This document shows positions 55,176-63,966 of a stretch of 64,000 nucleotides of DNA, in pieces (positions within the stretch are counted from its first letter, which is position 1; each line of letters begins with the position of its first letter). The notes under the pieces were generated by a model that did no database searches, had not been told where the DNA came from, and was given only the letters and a program-made list of their open reading frames with translations. The stretch is from Halalkalibacter urbisdiaboli (GTDB lineage: Bacteria; Bacillota; Bacilli; Bacillales; Bacillaceae_D): positions 393,583 to 457,582 of the forward strand of contig NZ_MVJM01000001.1 of the NCBI RefSeq assembly GCF_002156385.1, written 5' to 3'. A program made the position numbers and the translations under genes.

Positions 55176-55216
55176 AAAACCGAAGTGACTGGCTAAAGCC
55201 AGTCGCTTCGGTTTTT
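55176..55216. terminator. Strong bidirectional terminator after mtnA
   Basis: Arms of 18 bases, AAAACCGAAGTGACTGGC and its near-complement GCCAGTCGCTTCGGTTTT, with a TAAA loop and one G-U. It serves mtnA on the plus strand and the convergent COG0523 gene, whose stop codon lies inside it. Confidence 0.88.
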
Positions 55217-56143
55217 GACTTCCTTCTCAAAGGATTCCCTTATTTCTTTTTCAATTAAGCCTGTCCCGATAAGGATGATGCACATTTCCATATCTTCCTC
55301 CGCTTCTGAAAAATTAATTTGTTTAGAGGCATATTGAAAGGAATACAAAGAATCCGAATGTAGGATTCGAACAAAACCTTTTGCCCGAAGCAATGTTTCT
55401 CCTTGACGTTTTAACCAATGTTCAAACTTTTTTTTATCAATTGGGTCGGTAACAGAAAGCTTCAACGCTTGAAATGGATGATGGTGAGAATGGTGGTGAT
55501 GAGTCTCTTCATTTGTAAATGTTACCATTCGGCGTTCTAACAAATAATGAGGATCAACTTCTCCATACTTACACTCAAGCATAGGTGCCTGCTCTCGCTT
55601 GAGCGAAGATATTTTTAATTTAACTTTTTCTAACTTTTGATGATTAACTAAATCTATTTTATTTAGCAATAATAATGAACTAAACGTAATTTGCTGTTTT
55701 AACATCCTTCTAATTTCTTTAGAGCTTGAAAATAAGCTTTGATATTCTAAAAAGTGACTTACATCAATTAAGCTAATGACTGACATGAGATCAACCTTCT
55801 CAATTAATACCGGATGAGTAAGTGCTTCAATAACTTCAACGGGATTGGCAATGCCTGTTCCTTCAATAATTAAAACATCAATTGCTTGATTCGTTTTTAA
55901 AAATTGCTGCAACTCCATTCTCATATCATCCTGTATCGTACAACAAATACAGCCATTTAAAAGCTCTAACATCGTTTCATCTGAGAAATAATGCTTTTCA
56001 ACATTTTCCTCACCAAGCTCATTGAAAACGAGAACTACTTTTTTTCCTTCTCGCTTCAAGGTCGTAAGTAACCGTTTCAGCACTGTTGTCTTGCCACTTC
56101 CAAGAAAGCCTGTTAAAAGATATGTCGGAATTGGTTTTACCAT
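55193..56143 (-). CDS. COG0523 (CobW/YciC-like) metallochaperone GTPase
   Basis: 316 residues. Walker A TGFLGSGKTTVLKRLL (about 9-24), zinc-binding ELLNGCICCTIQDDM (about 60-75, CxCC), LIIEGTGIANPVEV, NKIDLV and a His run (THHHHSHHH) before the C-terminal CobW_C domain. Such GTPases load zinc into client proteins; a YciC-type role is more likely here than cobalamin, because the gene is far from the cbi operon and near YcgR/YcgQ-type genes. ATG 56143 (AAGGAG 7 bases upstream) is used; a frame to 56314 is not credible. Confidence 0.85.
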   Translation of the reverse strand: MVKPIPTYLLTGFLGSGKTTVLKRLLTTLKREGKKVVLVFNELGEENVEKHYFSDETMLELLNGCICCTIQDDMRMELQQFLKTNQAIDVLIIEGTGIANPVEVIEALTHPVLIEKVDLMSVISLIDVSHFLEYQSLFSSSKEIRRMLKQQITFSSLLLLNKIDLVNHQKLEKVKLKISSLKREQAPMLECKYGEVDPHYLLERRMVTFTNEETHHHHSHHHPFQALKLSVTDPIDKKKFEHWLKRQGETLLRAKGFVRILHSDSLYSFQYASKQINFSEAEEDMEMCIILIGTGLIEKEIRESFEKEVKNRSDWL

Positions 56144-56251
56144 ATTCTCGCTCCTTTCTCTATCAAGATAGCATATTCGCTTCACTCTCTCAATTAAGAA
56201 AGATTTCGATTTGGTTTTTTCTATATTTTTATACTTTTTGCTGTAAAGAAG

Positions 56252-56348
56252 AAGCAGGGGAAAACCGCCCCTGCTTTCAAAACATGACGCAAGGAAAGTC
56301 ACCTTGCGTTTCAAGAAGAAGCAGGGGAAAACCGCCCCTGCTTCTTCT
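56252..56348. repeat. Triple hairpin cluster with a duplicated stem
   Basis: AAGCAGGGG/CCCCTGCTT with an AAAACCG loop occurs at 56252-56276 and again, extended, at 56313-56348, with an ACGCAAGG/CCTTGCGT hairpin (56287-56309) between. Reading minus, this follows the UPF0316 stop and probably terminates it. The duplication suggests a recent tandem copy. Confidence 0.75.
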
Positions 56349-56349
56349 T

Positions 56350-56895
56350 TTATATATTCGCTTTTTTTAGTAGTTTGTCTTTGCGCTTTTTCATAGATTT
56401 TGTGATGTAGCCACCTTTGAAGTTTCGCGGTTCAAAGGAGACGATAAATGCACTCGGTTCATATGCGCTGACAATGTCGATAAATTCTTGTTCCCGGTCT
56501 CTTCTAGCTGTACAATCAAGGCGGTAGCGGGTAGAGTTCATTCCTTGAACCTCTGCAGTAGAAACACTAAAGCCAACGTCACGCAGGCGTTTAGTAAGTT
56601 GTTCATTTTTTTCCATAATATTTACTTCAAGTGTAACGTAACCAATTGCTAATTTTTGTTCAATAATTGTTCCTATATATAAACCTACACCAAAACCTAC
56701 AGCGTAGGCAGCCATATTCAAATAATTTGATAAGTCACTAAACACGAGCCCAAGCGCACCAACGTAAATAACGCCTTCGAGTATCCCCATTGCCCCTGCT
56801 TTTTCCTTCATCCCTTTTACCATCATGATTGTCCTTAGCGTCAACACCGGCACATAGAGCAGCTGAGCAACAAAAATAATTAGTGCTTGAAGCAT
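56350..56895 (-). CDS. UPF0316 (DUF2179/DUF5698) membrane protein, YebE-like
   Basis: 181 residues. Three membrane segments in the first 90 residues ([54 protein letters not shown]), then a DUF2179 domain (residues about 95-165, [20 protein letters not shown]). The UPF0316 group includes B. subtilis YebE; its function is unknown. Same direction as the COG0523 gene but separated from it by hairpins. Confidence 0.8.
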   Translation of the reverse strand: MLQALIIFVAQLLYVPVLTLRTIMMVKGMKEKAGAMGILEGVIYVGALGLVFSDLSNYLNMAAYAVGFGVGLYIGTIIEQKLAIGYVTLEVNIMEKNEQLTKRLRDVGFSVSTAEVQGMNSTRYRLDCTARRDREQEFIDIVSAYEPSAFIVSFEPRNFKGGYITKSMKKRKDKLLKKANI

Positions 56896-57083
56896 CTCAA
56901 ACCACCTTCCTTAAAAATATGCAACTACCGTAGTGTAACAGGAATTATCAGACCTTGCTAGTATTTTTCGCACATATTTCATTCCTATGACGAAATGATG
57001 AAATCGTCCCACTTTACCTTGGCTTATGTTAAAATAGAGAGACTGTGTTTAGTTTTGACTAACTAGTTAGGAGAATGATAGGA

Positions 57084-58109
57084 ATGAAACTTTCTGTAAC
57101 TTCTTTTGCTAAAGACTTTCTTGGATTTGTTCTTCTGATTATGTTTTTAGGGCTCTTTTTTACGATTGATTTCTTTAAGAGTGACGAGAGATTTATTACA
57201 ATTCCGGAATCATGGCTAAGTGTGAATACAATCTTCCTTAGCATTGTACTAGAGGCAATTCCCTTTATTCTATTAGGGGTCTTTGTTTCTGCCCTTATTC
57301 AAATTTTTGTAAAAGAGGATTTACTCCACCGCTATTTACCAGCAAATGCTTATATGGCATTAGTACCCGCAGCGATACTAGGTGCTATCTTTCCAATATG
57401 CGAATGTGCGATTGTGCCCATTGTACGTAGACTAATAAAAAAAGGAATGCCACTACATGTTGGAGTAGTCTTTCTTGTAGCAGCACCTATATTAAACCCT
57501 GTTGTTGCTGCATCAACATACTTTGCTTTTCGAACGGACTTAACAATTCTCTATACTAGAATGGGACTGGCTTTTGTTCTAGCAATTGTAATCGGCGGCA
57601 TTTTATATGTCATATTTAAAAATTCTGATCAGCTAAAATGGACGAAAGATGAAATGGTCGGTAAACAGATTATTATTGATGAGAATGGTCCTAAAAAAAT
57701 GAATCGACTTAAACAAACGCTATATCATGCGTCAGATGAGTTCTTCTTAATGGGGAAATATTTAATAATAGGGGCTTTTATCGCTTCTTTATTTCAAGCC
57801 TTTCTTGATCGAAGTGTATTGCTTGCCATTGGAAGTAATGAGTGGTCATCTACTGCGGTGATGATGGCCTTTGCCTATTTACTATCCCTTTGTTCTGAAG
57901 CGGACGCTTTTGTTGCCGCCTCATTTGGAAGTACATTCTCGACAGGCTCACTCATCGCCTTTCTAGTTTATGGACCAATGCTCGATTTAAAAAATACGAT
58001 TATGCTTCTTGCCTTTTTCAAGACGAAATTCGTGCTTACTTTTATCGCTGTTGTAACTGGTGTGGTCTTTGTCTCAGTTATGATTGTACAATGGACAATC
58101 TTATCATAA
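57084..58109 (+). CDS. DUF318 permease (YcgR-like)
   Basis: About 341 residues with eight membrane segments. The family motif FPICECAIVPIVRRLIKKGM (about 112) and LVAAPILNPVVAASTY, then LLSLCSEADAFVAASF late in the protein. Homologues such as B. subtilis YcgR lie beside a YcgQ-type gene and are reported to be Zur-controlled. Start ambiguous: ATG 57084, or ATG 57075 with almost no spacing from GGAG. A perfect palindrome CTAACTAGTTAG (57059-57070) overlaps the ribosome site. Confidence 0.82.
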   Translation: MKLSVTSFAKDFLGFVLLIMFLGLFFTIDFFKSDERFITIPESWLSVNTIFLSIVLEAIPFILLGVFVSALIQIFVKEDLLHRYLPANAYMALVPAAILGAIFPICECAIVPIVRRLIKKGMPLHVGVVFLVAAPILNPVVAASTYFAFRTDLTILYTRMGLAFVLAIVIGGILYVIFKNSDQLKWTKDEMVGKQIIIDENGPKKMNRLKQTLYHASDEFFLMGKYLIIGAFIASLFQAFLDRSVLLAIGSNEWSSTAVMMAFAYLLSLCSEADAFVAASFGSTFSTGSLIAFLVYGPMLDLKNTIMLLAFFKTKFVLTFIAVVTGVVFVSVMIVQWTILS

Positions 58110-58130
58110 TAAGGACGGAAGGAGACGAAT

Positions 58131-59081
58131 ATGAATAAACAAACGGATCTTGGTTTTCATGCCTATATTCGCGGGATTATATTAATTGGCTTTGCATTAT
58201 TAATGCTTGCTTTTATCATAACTGGAAACATCCGCTACTATATTGCACCTTCTATGATGCCTTTTATTTATTTTGCAACCGGGGTATTTCTATTCCTCGG
58301 GGTTATCCAGATTTTACGTAGTACATCAAAAGGACAAGAGGAAGAACAGCTTTGTGATTGCGGGACCGACCATAATATGGAAGGGAATTCAGTAAAAAAA
58401 CTATTCATTTATTCGATTTTCGTTGCACCCATTATTTTTGGCTTTGTCCTACCAGATAAAGTACTAGATAGTCAGGTTGCTGCTAATCGGGGAATTCAAT
58501 ACGGTTCAGGAATTTTAAAGAAACCAACCGCTGTTACAGATTCGACAAATGAGATTTCTAGAGCTGAAGCTTATTTAAATGATCCAGATAAATATCTTGA
58601 GAATTTAGAGGCATCCTCTACCCCCGAAGAACATTTCACAGTTGAAGACTTTTATACAGAGGAAGGCTTTAATACGTATTATAAAGAACTAGCAAATGAA
58701 CTACTTGAAGATGAGGTTATTATTGTAAATGAAGAGAATTATTTAGACATCATGACCGTTTTAGATATTCACCTCGACCAATTTGTTGGGAAACAAATCG
58801 ATATTCAAGGTTTTGTCTATCGGGAACCTGAATTTGCTGACAATCAATTAGTTGTTGCACGCTTTGGCATGACCTGCTGTGTTGCAGATGCCTCAGTCTA
58901 TGGAACGATGGTCGAAGCTGACGATGCGAAGCAATTTGAAAATGATACATGGGTTCGTGTAAAGGGAATACTTGATAAATCAGAATATAACGATTTTCAT
59001 ATTCCAACCGTTAAGCTTCGAGAAATTGAAATCGTGGATGAACCAGATAACCCTTACGTTTTCCCTACCTTTAATTACTAA
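58131..59081 (+). CDS. TIGR03943 family membrane protein (YcgQ-like)
   Basis: 316 residues. Two N-terminal membrane segments (IRGIILIGFALLMLAFIITG, IYFATGVFLFLGVIQIL) and a third near 95, then an extracellular part with DIQGFVYREPEFADNQLVVA and FGMTCCVADASVYGTMVEAD. This matches the partner subunit of DUF318 permeases. It follows the permease gene by 21 bases with AAGGAG upstream, so the two act together. Substrate unproven; zinc is an inference from family context. Confidence 0.84.
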   Translation: MNKQTDLGFHAYIRGIILIGFALLMLAFIITGNIRYYIAPSMMPFIYFATGVFLFLGVIQILRSTSKGQEEEQLCDCGTDHNMEGNSVKKLFIYSIFVAPIIFGFVLPDKVLDSQVAANRGIQYGSGILKKPTAVTDSTNEISRAEAYLNDPDKYLENLEASSTPEEHFTVEDFYTEEGFNTYYKELANELLEDEVIIVNEENYLDIMTVLDIHLDQFVGKQIDIQGFVYREPEFADNQLVVARFGMTCCVADASVYGTMVEADDAKQFENDTWVRVKGILDKSEYNDFHIPTVKLREIEIVDEPDNPYVFPTFNY

Positions 59082-59087
59082 TATTTT

Positions 59088-59129
59088 AGGATGTTGAAAA
59101 AGGTCGATTTTCCCCTTTTGCAACATCCT
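59088..59129 (+). terminator. Terminator of the permease pair
   Basis: AGGATGTTG (59088-59096) and CAACATCCT (59121-59129) with inner AAAAGG/CCTTTT pairing, followed by TTTCTTTT. Confidence 0.8.
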
Positions 59130-59138
59130 TTTCTTTTA

Positions 59139-61628
59139 TCAACAATTATGGACGTCCATTTTTAATTTGGCCATTTTCAATCGTAAAGGAGCAGAGCCTA
59201 GACGATAATCATTTCCGTTATTGTTATCCCACTGACCGTTTCCATTATTAAAGGCTGCCGCCAACTCCGAATCAGAACCAAGCTCAATCGTGATGGTGGC
59301 GTAGTCGGGATAGCGACTAGAGCGTTCCATTACTACACCAGGTACAGAAGTCCATTCACCACTTCCTATCGCATAATGGATATGAGGTGTCTCCCATGAT
59401 GTTTGATAATAAATCGTTGTTACTGAGTTAGGTTCTCCTTCAGTAATTTGACCGTCTCTAAATGTATACGTTCCACCTGAAAAGTGATAATTGTTTCCGT
59501 TATTATTATCCCATTGTCCATTACCATCATTAAAGGCTGCAACCAAGCCCTCTGCATCTTCTAAATCAATCGTTATTTCATAATAGCCCTCATAGCTTGA
59601 AGAGGGGCTTAACGGCTTACCTGGCACTTCCGTCCATTCACCACCCTCAGGTTGATAGTGAATATAAGGTGTTGAAAATCCTTGATAATAGATTGTAACA
59701 AGATTTTCACTAGTTCCTTCGGCTCTAGTTGTTACTGAAATAGGCTCACTTTTTTCAGAGGTACCTACGTCATTAAAAGCAGTTACAGTATACGAATACG
59801 TTGTTTCTGGTGTTAAATAACCATCTGTAAATCGAGTTGATGTCGTTTCAGCAATTTTTTCACCATTTCTAAACACTTCATATCCATTTACTTGTTGTGT
59901 AGGGGTTCCCCAAGTTAGTGTCGTTTCAGTATCCGTCGTATTTGTGGATTGTAAATTGTTTGGAGCACTTGGTTTAACCGGCTCTTTAGGCTCAGAATCA
60001 CCTTCTCTCTCAATCAAGATTACACCGGTGGCATGGGCGTCAAATGTTACTGTCCCTTCTTCAACAACTGAGGAATTCCCCGTATAAAAGTCTTGAACGG
60101 TCTGACCATTAGCAAAAACTGACGATACATCTATATTTGTCGTACCAGATGCTCCAACGACGACAACAACCTTATCTTCTCTCCCATTTGCTTCAAATGT
60201 ACGACTAAATGTATACGGTTCAGATTGAATTTGACTATGTTCACCGGCACCGATTGCTAGATGATTATTTCTAAATTGCCCTAGCTTTTTCCAGTGATTA
60301 AGTACTTGTTCATTAGGAGAGTCCCAATTCATTGGTGAACGCGTTCCTTGATGCGAATCAGAACCTGTCGGACCAAATGGACGTGCTGTTTCATCCCCAT
60401 AAAACGTTTGAACACCACCAGGTAACATTAGTAAATACGTTCCACCGTCTATAAGTCTATCGCGATTATAGAGCGCAGTATCGTGCTGCGAAAGGTAGCT
60501 CAACACATTGAATTCAGGATCTGAATTAATATCACTAGCATAAGAAGAATAGACCTCTTCCATTCTATCCAAATCGTATGCAGACCCATTTCCGTGTTCA
60601 CCTTGGAATGTAAAATTAATGACGGAATCGAATCCATGCTCGAAATACTCACTTTTGCCAACACCATGACCCCATACTTCACCAACCATCCAAAAATCGT
60701 CTGACCAATTTGCACCTGGTTTATTTGGATTACGCTCTCTCCATGTCCATAATGCCTCATTAACCGAATGTTTTAATTGCTCCCAACGTGAAAGTTCAAC
60801 ATGCTTTGCCGTATCAATTCGGAAGCCATCAATTCCGAATTCCTCAACCCAAGCTGATAACCATTCAATAATATAATCAGCAGGTGCAAGACCAAGATCC
60901 TGTCTTAACCCTTCGGCTGCTGGAACAATCCACTCATCATAGCCACTCTGTTCTTGCTTCCATTTTTCCTCAAGTAATGGTGGTAGGCCGACACTATTTG
61001 TAAGATCTGTTCTGAAATCAGGCAAACCGGCTAAGCACATTTCTTTTTCACTATTACCACATTGCTCATAACCAGCAATATCTGCACGTACCCAATCTCC
61101 CCACCAATTCGACCATGCCGATGAATCGTCGTAATTAATATAATCATGATGTTCATGCCACGTTTCTCCATTGCTAGGTGTCCAGTTTGCATCAAGTCCC
61201 GGATTTCCAAAGTTGTAATTTTCCATATCCATTAATGTATTATAGCCGGGGTGATTCATAACGATATCGAGTACGACACGAATGTTATTCTCATGAGCTG
61301 TATCAACAAATTCTCTCATTTCTTCAACCGTCCCCATATTTTGATCGACAGTCGTATAGTCAAGAGCATAATATCCATGGTAAGCATAGTGAGCAAAATC
61401 ACCTGCTTCACCACCACCTACCCAACCGTGAATTTGTTCGTAAGGTGCCGTAATCCATATCGCATTAATCCCTAAATCAGTAAAATATCCCTCATGCAAT
61501 TTATTTGTTAGTCCTTTTAAATCGCCACCATGAAATGTCCCAATATTATGACCGTGAGCATCTTCTTGTACTCGACCATATGATTGATTATTGGAAGGGT
61601 CTCCATCTTCAAAGCGGTCTGTCATCAC
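59139..61628 (-). CDS. Secreted alpha-amylase (GH13) with FN3 and two CBM25 modules, frameshifted at both ends
   Basis: The main reading frame is 829 residues. GH13 regions are visible: VVLDIVMNH (region I), GFRIDTAKHVE (II, nucleophile Asp), WMVGEVWGHG (III, acid Glu) and YLSQHDT (IV), resembling MalS-type amylases. Then an FN3 domain (about 555-645) and two CBM25-like starch-binding modules (YYQGFSTPYIHY, YYQTSWETPHIHY, each ending GNGQWDNNNGN.Y). The frame lacks a signal peptide: it lies in another frame upstream (61690-61767), and the last 17 residues are out of frame with the CBM. See findings. Probably an inactivated gene or an assembly error. Confidence 0.82.
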   Translation of the reverse strand: MMTDRFEDGDPSNNQSYGRVQEDAHGHNIGTFHGGDLKGLTNKLHEGYFTDLGINAIWITAPYEQIHGWVGGGEAGDFAHYAYHGYYALDYTTVDQNMGTVEEMREFVDTAHENNIRVVLDIVMNHPGYNTLMDMENYNFGNPGLDANWTPSNGETWHEHHDYINYDDSSAWSNWWGDWVRADIAGYEQCGNSEKEMCLAGLPDFRTDLTNSVGLPPLLEEKWKQEQSGYDEWIVPAAEGLRQDLGLAPADYIIEWLSAWVEEFGIDGFRIDTAKHVELSRWEQLKHSVNEALWTWRERNPNKPGANWSDDFWMVGEVWGHGVGKSEYFEHGFDSVINFTFQGEHGNGSAYDLDRMEEVYSSYASDINSDPEFNVLSYLSQHDTALYNRDRLIDGGTYLLMLPGGVQTFYGDETARPFGPTGSDSHQGTRSPMNWDSPNEQVLNHWKKLGQFRNNHLAIGAGEHSQIQSEPYTFSRTFEANGREDKVVVVVGASGTTNIDVSSVFANGQTVQDFYTGNSSVVEEGTVTFDAHATGVILIEREGDSEPKEPVKPSAPNNLQSTNTTDTETTLTWGTPTQQVNGYEVFRNGEKIAETTSTRFTDGYLTPETTYSYTVTAFNDVGTSEKSEPISVTTRAEGTSENLVTIYYQGFSTPYIHYQPEGGEWTEVPGKPLSPSSSYEGYYEITIDLEDAEGLVAAFNDGNGQWDNNNGNNYHFSGGTYTFRDGQITEGEPNSVTTIYYQTSWETPHIHYAIGSGEWTSVPGVVMERSSRYPDYATITIELGSDSELAAAFNNGNGQWDNNNGNDYRLGSAPLRLKMAKLKMDVHNC

Positions 61629-61689
61629 AAAATAAACATTCGCATTATCCCACGAAAAGTCAGAAGTGGCCGCTTGGGCTTGTGCTTCA

Positions 61690-61767
61690 TCACCAACTGG
61701 TGGTAGGGATAAGTGCTAACAGAAAAATTAATCCGACAGAAATGAGTTTACTAATTTTAAAATACAT
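61690..61767 (-). pseudogene. Displaced signal peptide of the amylase
   Basis: From ATG 61767 (AAGGAGG upstream) the frame reads MYFKISKLISVGLIFLLALI and then PTTSW and a TGA at 61690. One extra base, most simply in the CCC run near 61709-61711, breaks the join. Removing it gives MYFKISKLISVGLIFLLALI, LPPVGDEAQAQAATS and then the mature amylase start VYFVMTDRF. The Ala-Gln-Ala site is a normal cleavage site. Confidence 0.75.
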
Positions 61768-61817
61768 AAAAACCTCCTTAAGAAATGCTTTGATTCACTC
61801 AAAGTTTTCTGTTTATA

Positions 61818-61924
61818 GGAAAACGATTGCACTAATTAATTTCACGTTATAACCAAATATAACACCTCTCTTTTTATTATTAGTGAAATCGATTGCACAA
61901 TTGTTTTCGTTAAAAACGATAGCA
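61818..61924 (-). promoter_or_regulatory. Three cre/LacI-type operator-like sites upstream of the amylase
   Basis: TGAAATCGATTGCA (61884-61897) matches the catabolite-response element TGNAANCGNWNNCA at every defined position. GGAAAACGATTGCA (61818-61831) and TAAAAACGATAGCA (61911-61924) each miss one. CcpA (catabolite repression) or a LacI-family maltose regulator could bind. All lie 50-160 bases upstream of the amylase ATG. Confidence 0.7.
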
Positions 61925-62023
61925 CACTGTTTCTTACTGAACAATGAATACTTTAACTTTTTAGAAAATTAAAACTAAAGATCTGTGTCGTTTGTATGAA
62001 TTTACCTTCAAATCCAAAAAAAG

Positions 62024-62046
62024 AGTGCGCGGTGTTTGAGCGCACT
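62024..62046 (-). terminator. Terminator of the fructokinase operon
   Basis: Perfect 7-bp arms AGTGCGC and GCGCACT; on the minus strand followed by CTTTTTTT. It lies about 140 bases after the fructokinase stop, beyond a dispersed repeat. Confidence 0.72.
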
Positions 62047-62076
62047 GAAAAGGGGAAAATCAGAGGGCTTTGCGCA

Positions 62077-62117
62077 ATGAGCGGAGCCGTTGCCATCTTT
62101 TTAAAAGCCTGCTATGA
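62077..62117. repeat. Dispersed element, copy B
   Basis: ATGAGCGGAGCCGTTGCCAT followed by CTTTTTAAAAGCCTGCTATGAG is nearly identical to 47666-47708 (differing by a T/C and one A). Here the outer inverted-repeat partner is missing. A hairpin CTGAAAAAGGG/CCCTTTTTCAG (62126-62154) follows. Confidence 0.75.
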
Positions 62118-62182
62118 GGAGGGCTCTGAAAAAGGGTGGGTTTCCCTTTTTCAGTACCCTTTTTGCACACTTTTCTTGATTA

Positions 62183-63121
62183 TTATATTCGCTTTTGAAC
62201 TTCCTCAAGTGTCGGTAAAGCAGTCATTGCACCATGAGTTGACGCTGCAAGAGCACCTGATACAGAAGCAAATTGGACAACTCTTTTCCATTGCTCTACT
62301 GACAATTCTTCAACCTTAGTATTTATTTCACTTAACTGATAGAGAATTCCTGATACATATGCATCTCCTGCACCTGTCGTATCGATAGTCTGCACCTTTA
62401 ATGCGGGTACATGAGCAATCTCATTTCCAATACAAATGTAACTCCCTTTTCCACCAAAGGTAATCAGTAAAACAGGTATTTGAAAGGTGGAAAGCTTTTC
62501 AACCGCTTTTTCGATTTCAGTTTCTCCCGTTAAAAAGGTCATTTCTTCATCCGAAATTTTAACAACATCTGCTTCCCCAAGCATTGACATAATCGTCGTT
62601 TTTGCCTGTTTTGCATTCGGCCATAATCCAAGACGCAAATTTGGATCAAATGAAACGATTAAAGCATTCTCCTTTGCCAGCTTGACTGCTTGCTTTGTTG
62701 CTGAATGACTTGGCTCACTAATCATAGAAATTGAACCAAAATGAAAAACATTATGCTGCTTAAAGATATCTAAGTCTAGATCTTCTTTTGCCAAAAAGCG
62801 ATCAGCACTTGGGTCGATATAAAAGCTGAAATGACGTTCACCGGTCTCATCTAGGGTAACAAACACTACCCCCGTTCTCGCTTCGTCTGTTAACAGCATT
62901 TGTTGAATATTTACACCGTGCTTTTGTAAAATGTTTCGCATAAATTCACCTAATACGTCATTGCCTACCTTACCAACAAAGGTTGATTTTGCCCCCAGTT
63001 TTGCAGTAGCAACAGCTACATTTGCTGGTGCACCGCCTGGACTCTTTTGATAAGTTACGTTCTCTGAGTCTAATGGTATAAAGTCAATAAGTGCTTCTCC
63101 TAAACTAATAATTCCTTTCAT
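62183..63121 (-). CDS. scrK: Fructokinase / PfkB carbohydrate kinase
   Basis: 312 residues of the ribokinase family. N-terminal GEALIDFIPLDSENVTY, substrate motif SPGGAPANVAVATAKLGAKS and the C-terminal active-site signature IDTTGAGDAYVSGILYQL (catalytic Asp). It would phosphorylate fructose or a related sugar. It follows the antiterminator gene by 14 bases, so a sucrose or fructoside catabolic locus is likely; the symbol is an inference. Confidence 0.8.
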   Translation of the reverse strand: MKGIISLGEALIDFIPLDSENVTYQKSPGGAPANVAVATAKLGAKSTFVGKVGNDVLGEFMRNILQKHGVNIQQMLLTDEARTGVVFVTLDETGERHFSFYIDPSADRFLAKEDLDLDIFKQHNVFHFGSISMISEPSHSATKQAVKLAKENALIVSFDPNLRLGLWPNAKQAKTTIMSMLGEADVVKISDEEMTFLTGETEIEKAVEKLSTFQIPVLLITFGGKGSYICIGNEIAHVPALKVQTIDTTGAGDAYVSGILYQLSEINTKVEELSVEQWKRVVQFASVSGALAASTHGAMTALPTLEEVQKRI

Positions 63122-63135
63122 CTGCTCACCTCTAT

Positions 63136-63966
63136 CTAGTTTCGTTGGATACGTTGAATATGCAAGGTCAAGTAAACGATTTCAGAGTTTGGTAAAGTCA
63201 TTCCTTCTTTCTCGTAGAGAAACTGTGCCAACTCGACCGCCATTTTATATGCATCAGCATGTCTTTCGCGAACTAACTTGTACATCTCCTCATCAATATC
63301 CTCGAATGCCTCACCCTTGATTACCCGCTTTAAAGCAAAATTTAAATGCGTAATCAAGCGTTGATACGAAATCGAACTTTCCGCAAGTTTAACAGATAAT
63401 TTCTCTTCAATCCTTTTTATTAGTTCATTAATGATTACGGTTGTATTCAAAGTTTCAGACATGGTTGACGTATTCATTTTCGCTGTATGAAGATGAAGAG
63501 CAATATGAGCAGCTTCATCCTCCGGTAAAGTAATACCTGTTTTTTTCGATACAAGTTCAAGCGCCCATAAACCTATATTAAATTCCGCATCATACAGAAC
63601 CTTTATCTCATGTAGCAATTTATTTCGCAACTCAAACCCTTGGCTAACCCGCTCAATCGCAAACGATAAATGATCAGTTAAACCTACATGGATATGTTCA
63701 TTTAGTTTAGTCCGCAATTGCTTTTCAGCGTGTGTAATAATTTCTTCCGCTAACGAAATATGTTCTTCAGGGAGCATATCAATAATTTGTGTAAATTTCT
63801 CATACTCCTTCTCATCTTTCATGACAAATACTTTCTCGATTTTGTCAGAGTTAATGATATCGTTTTTTCGTTTCCCAAATGCAATTCCGGGACCTATGAC
63901 AATGATCTCATCATGCCCCTCTTTTACGACGACTACGTTATTATTTAAAATTTTATTAATTTTCAT
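63136..63966 (-). CDS. BglG/SacT-family PRD-containing transcription antiterminator
   Basis: 276 residues. RNA-binding CAT domain 1-55 (MKINKILNNNVVVVKEGHDE, IVIGPGIAFGKRKNDII), PRD1 about 65-170 (HLSFAIERV, HIALHLHTAK) and PRD2 about 171-276 (HLNFALKRV, YLTLHIQRIQ), with the PTS-phosphorylated histidines in these motifs. It prevents termination at an RAT hairpin in a sugar operon. Window ends 34 bases upstream, so the RAT target is not visible. SacT versus LicT subgroup cannot be decided. Confidence 0.9.
   Translation of the reverse strand: MKINKILNNNVVVVKEGHDEIIVIGPGIAFGKRKNDIINSDKIEKVFVMKDEKEYEKFTQIIDMLPEEHISLAEEIITHAEKQLRTKLNEHIHVGLTDHLSFAIERVSQGFELRNKLLHEIKVLYDAEFNIGLWALELVSKKTGITLPEDEAAHIALHLHTAKMNTSTMSETLNTTVIINELIKRIEEKLSVKLAESSISYQRLITHLNFALKRVIKGEAFEDIDEEMYKLVRERHADAYKMAVELAQFLYEKEGMTLPNSEIVYLTLHIQRIQRN

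Noticed and set aside
55193-56314. Cobalamin (CobW) function for the COG0523 GTPase
   Set aside because: It is far from the cbi operon, has a zinc-type CxCC and His run, and sits near permease genes of a zinc context; also the frame upstream of 56143 is not credible.
61628-61767. Programmed ribosomal frameshift in the amylase leader
   Set aside because: No slippery site such as a heptamer or stimulator is evident, and a second shift occurs at the 3' end, so simple indels explain both.
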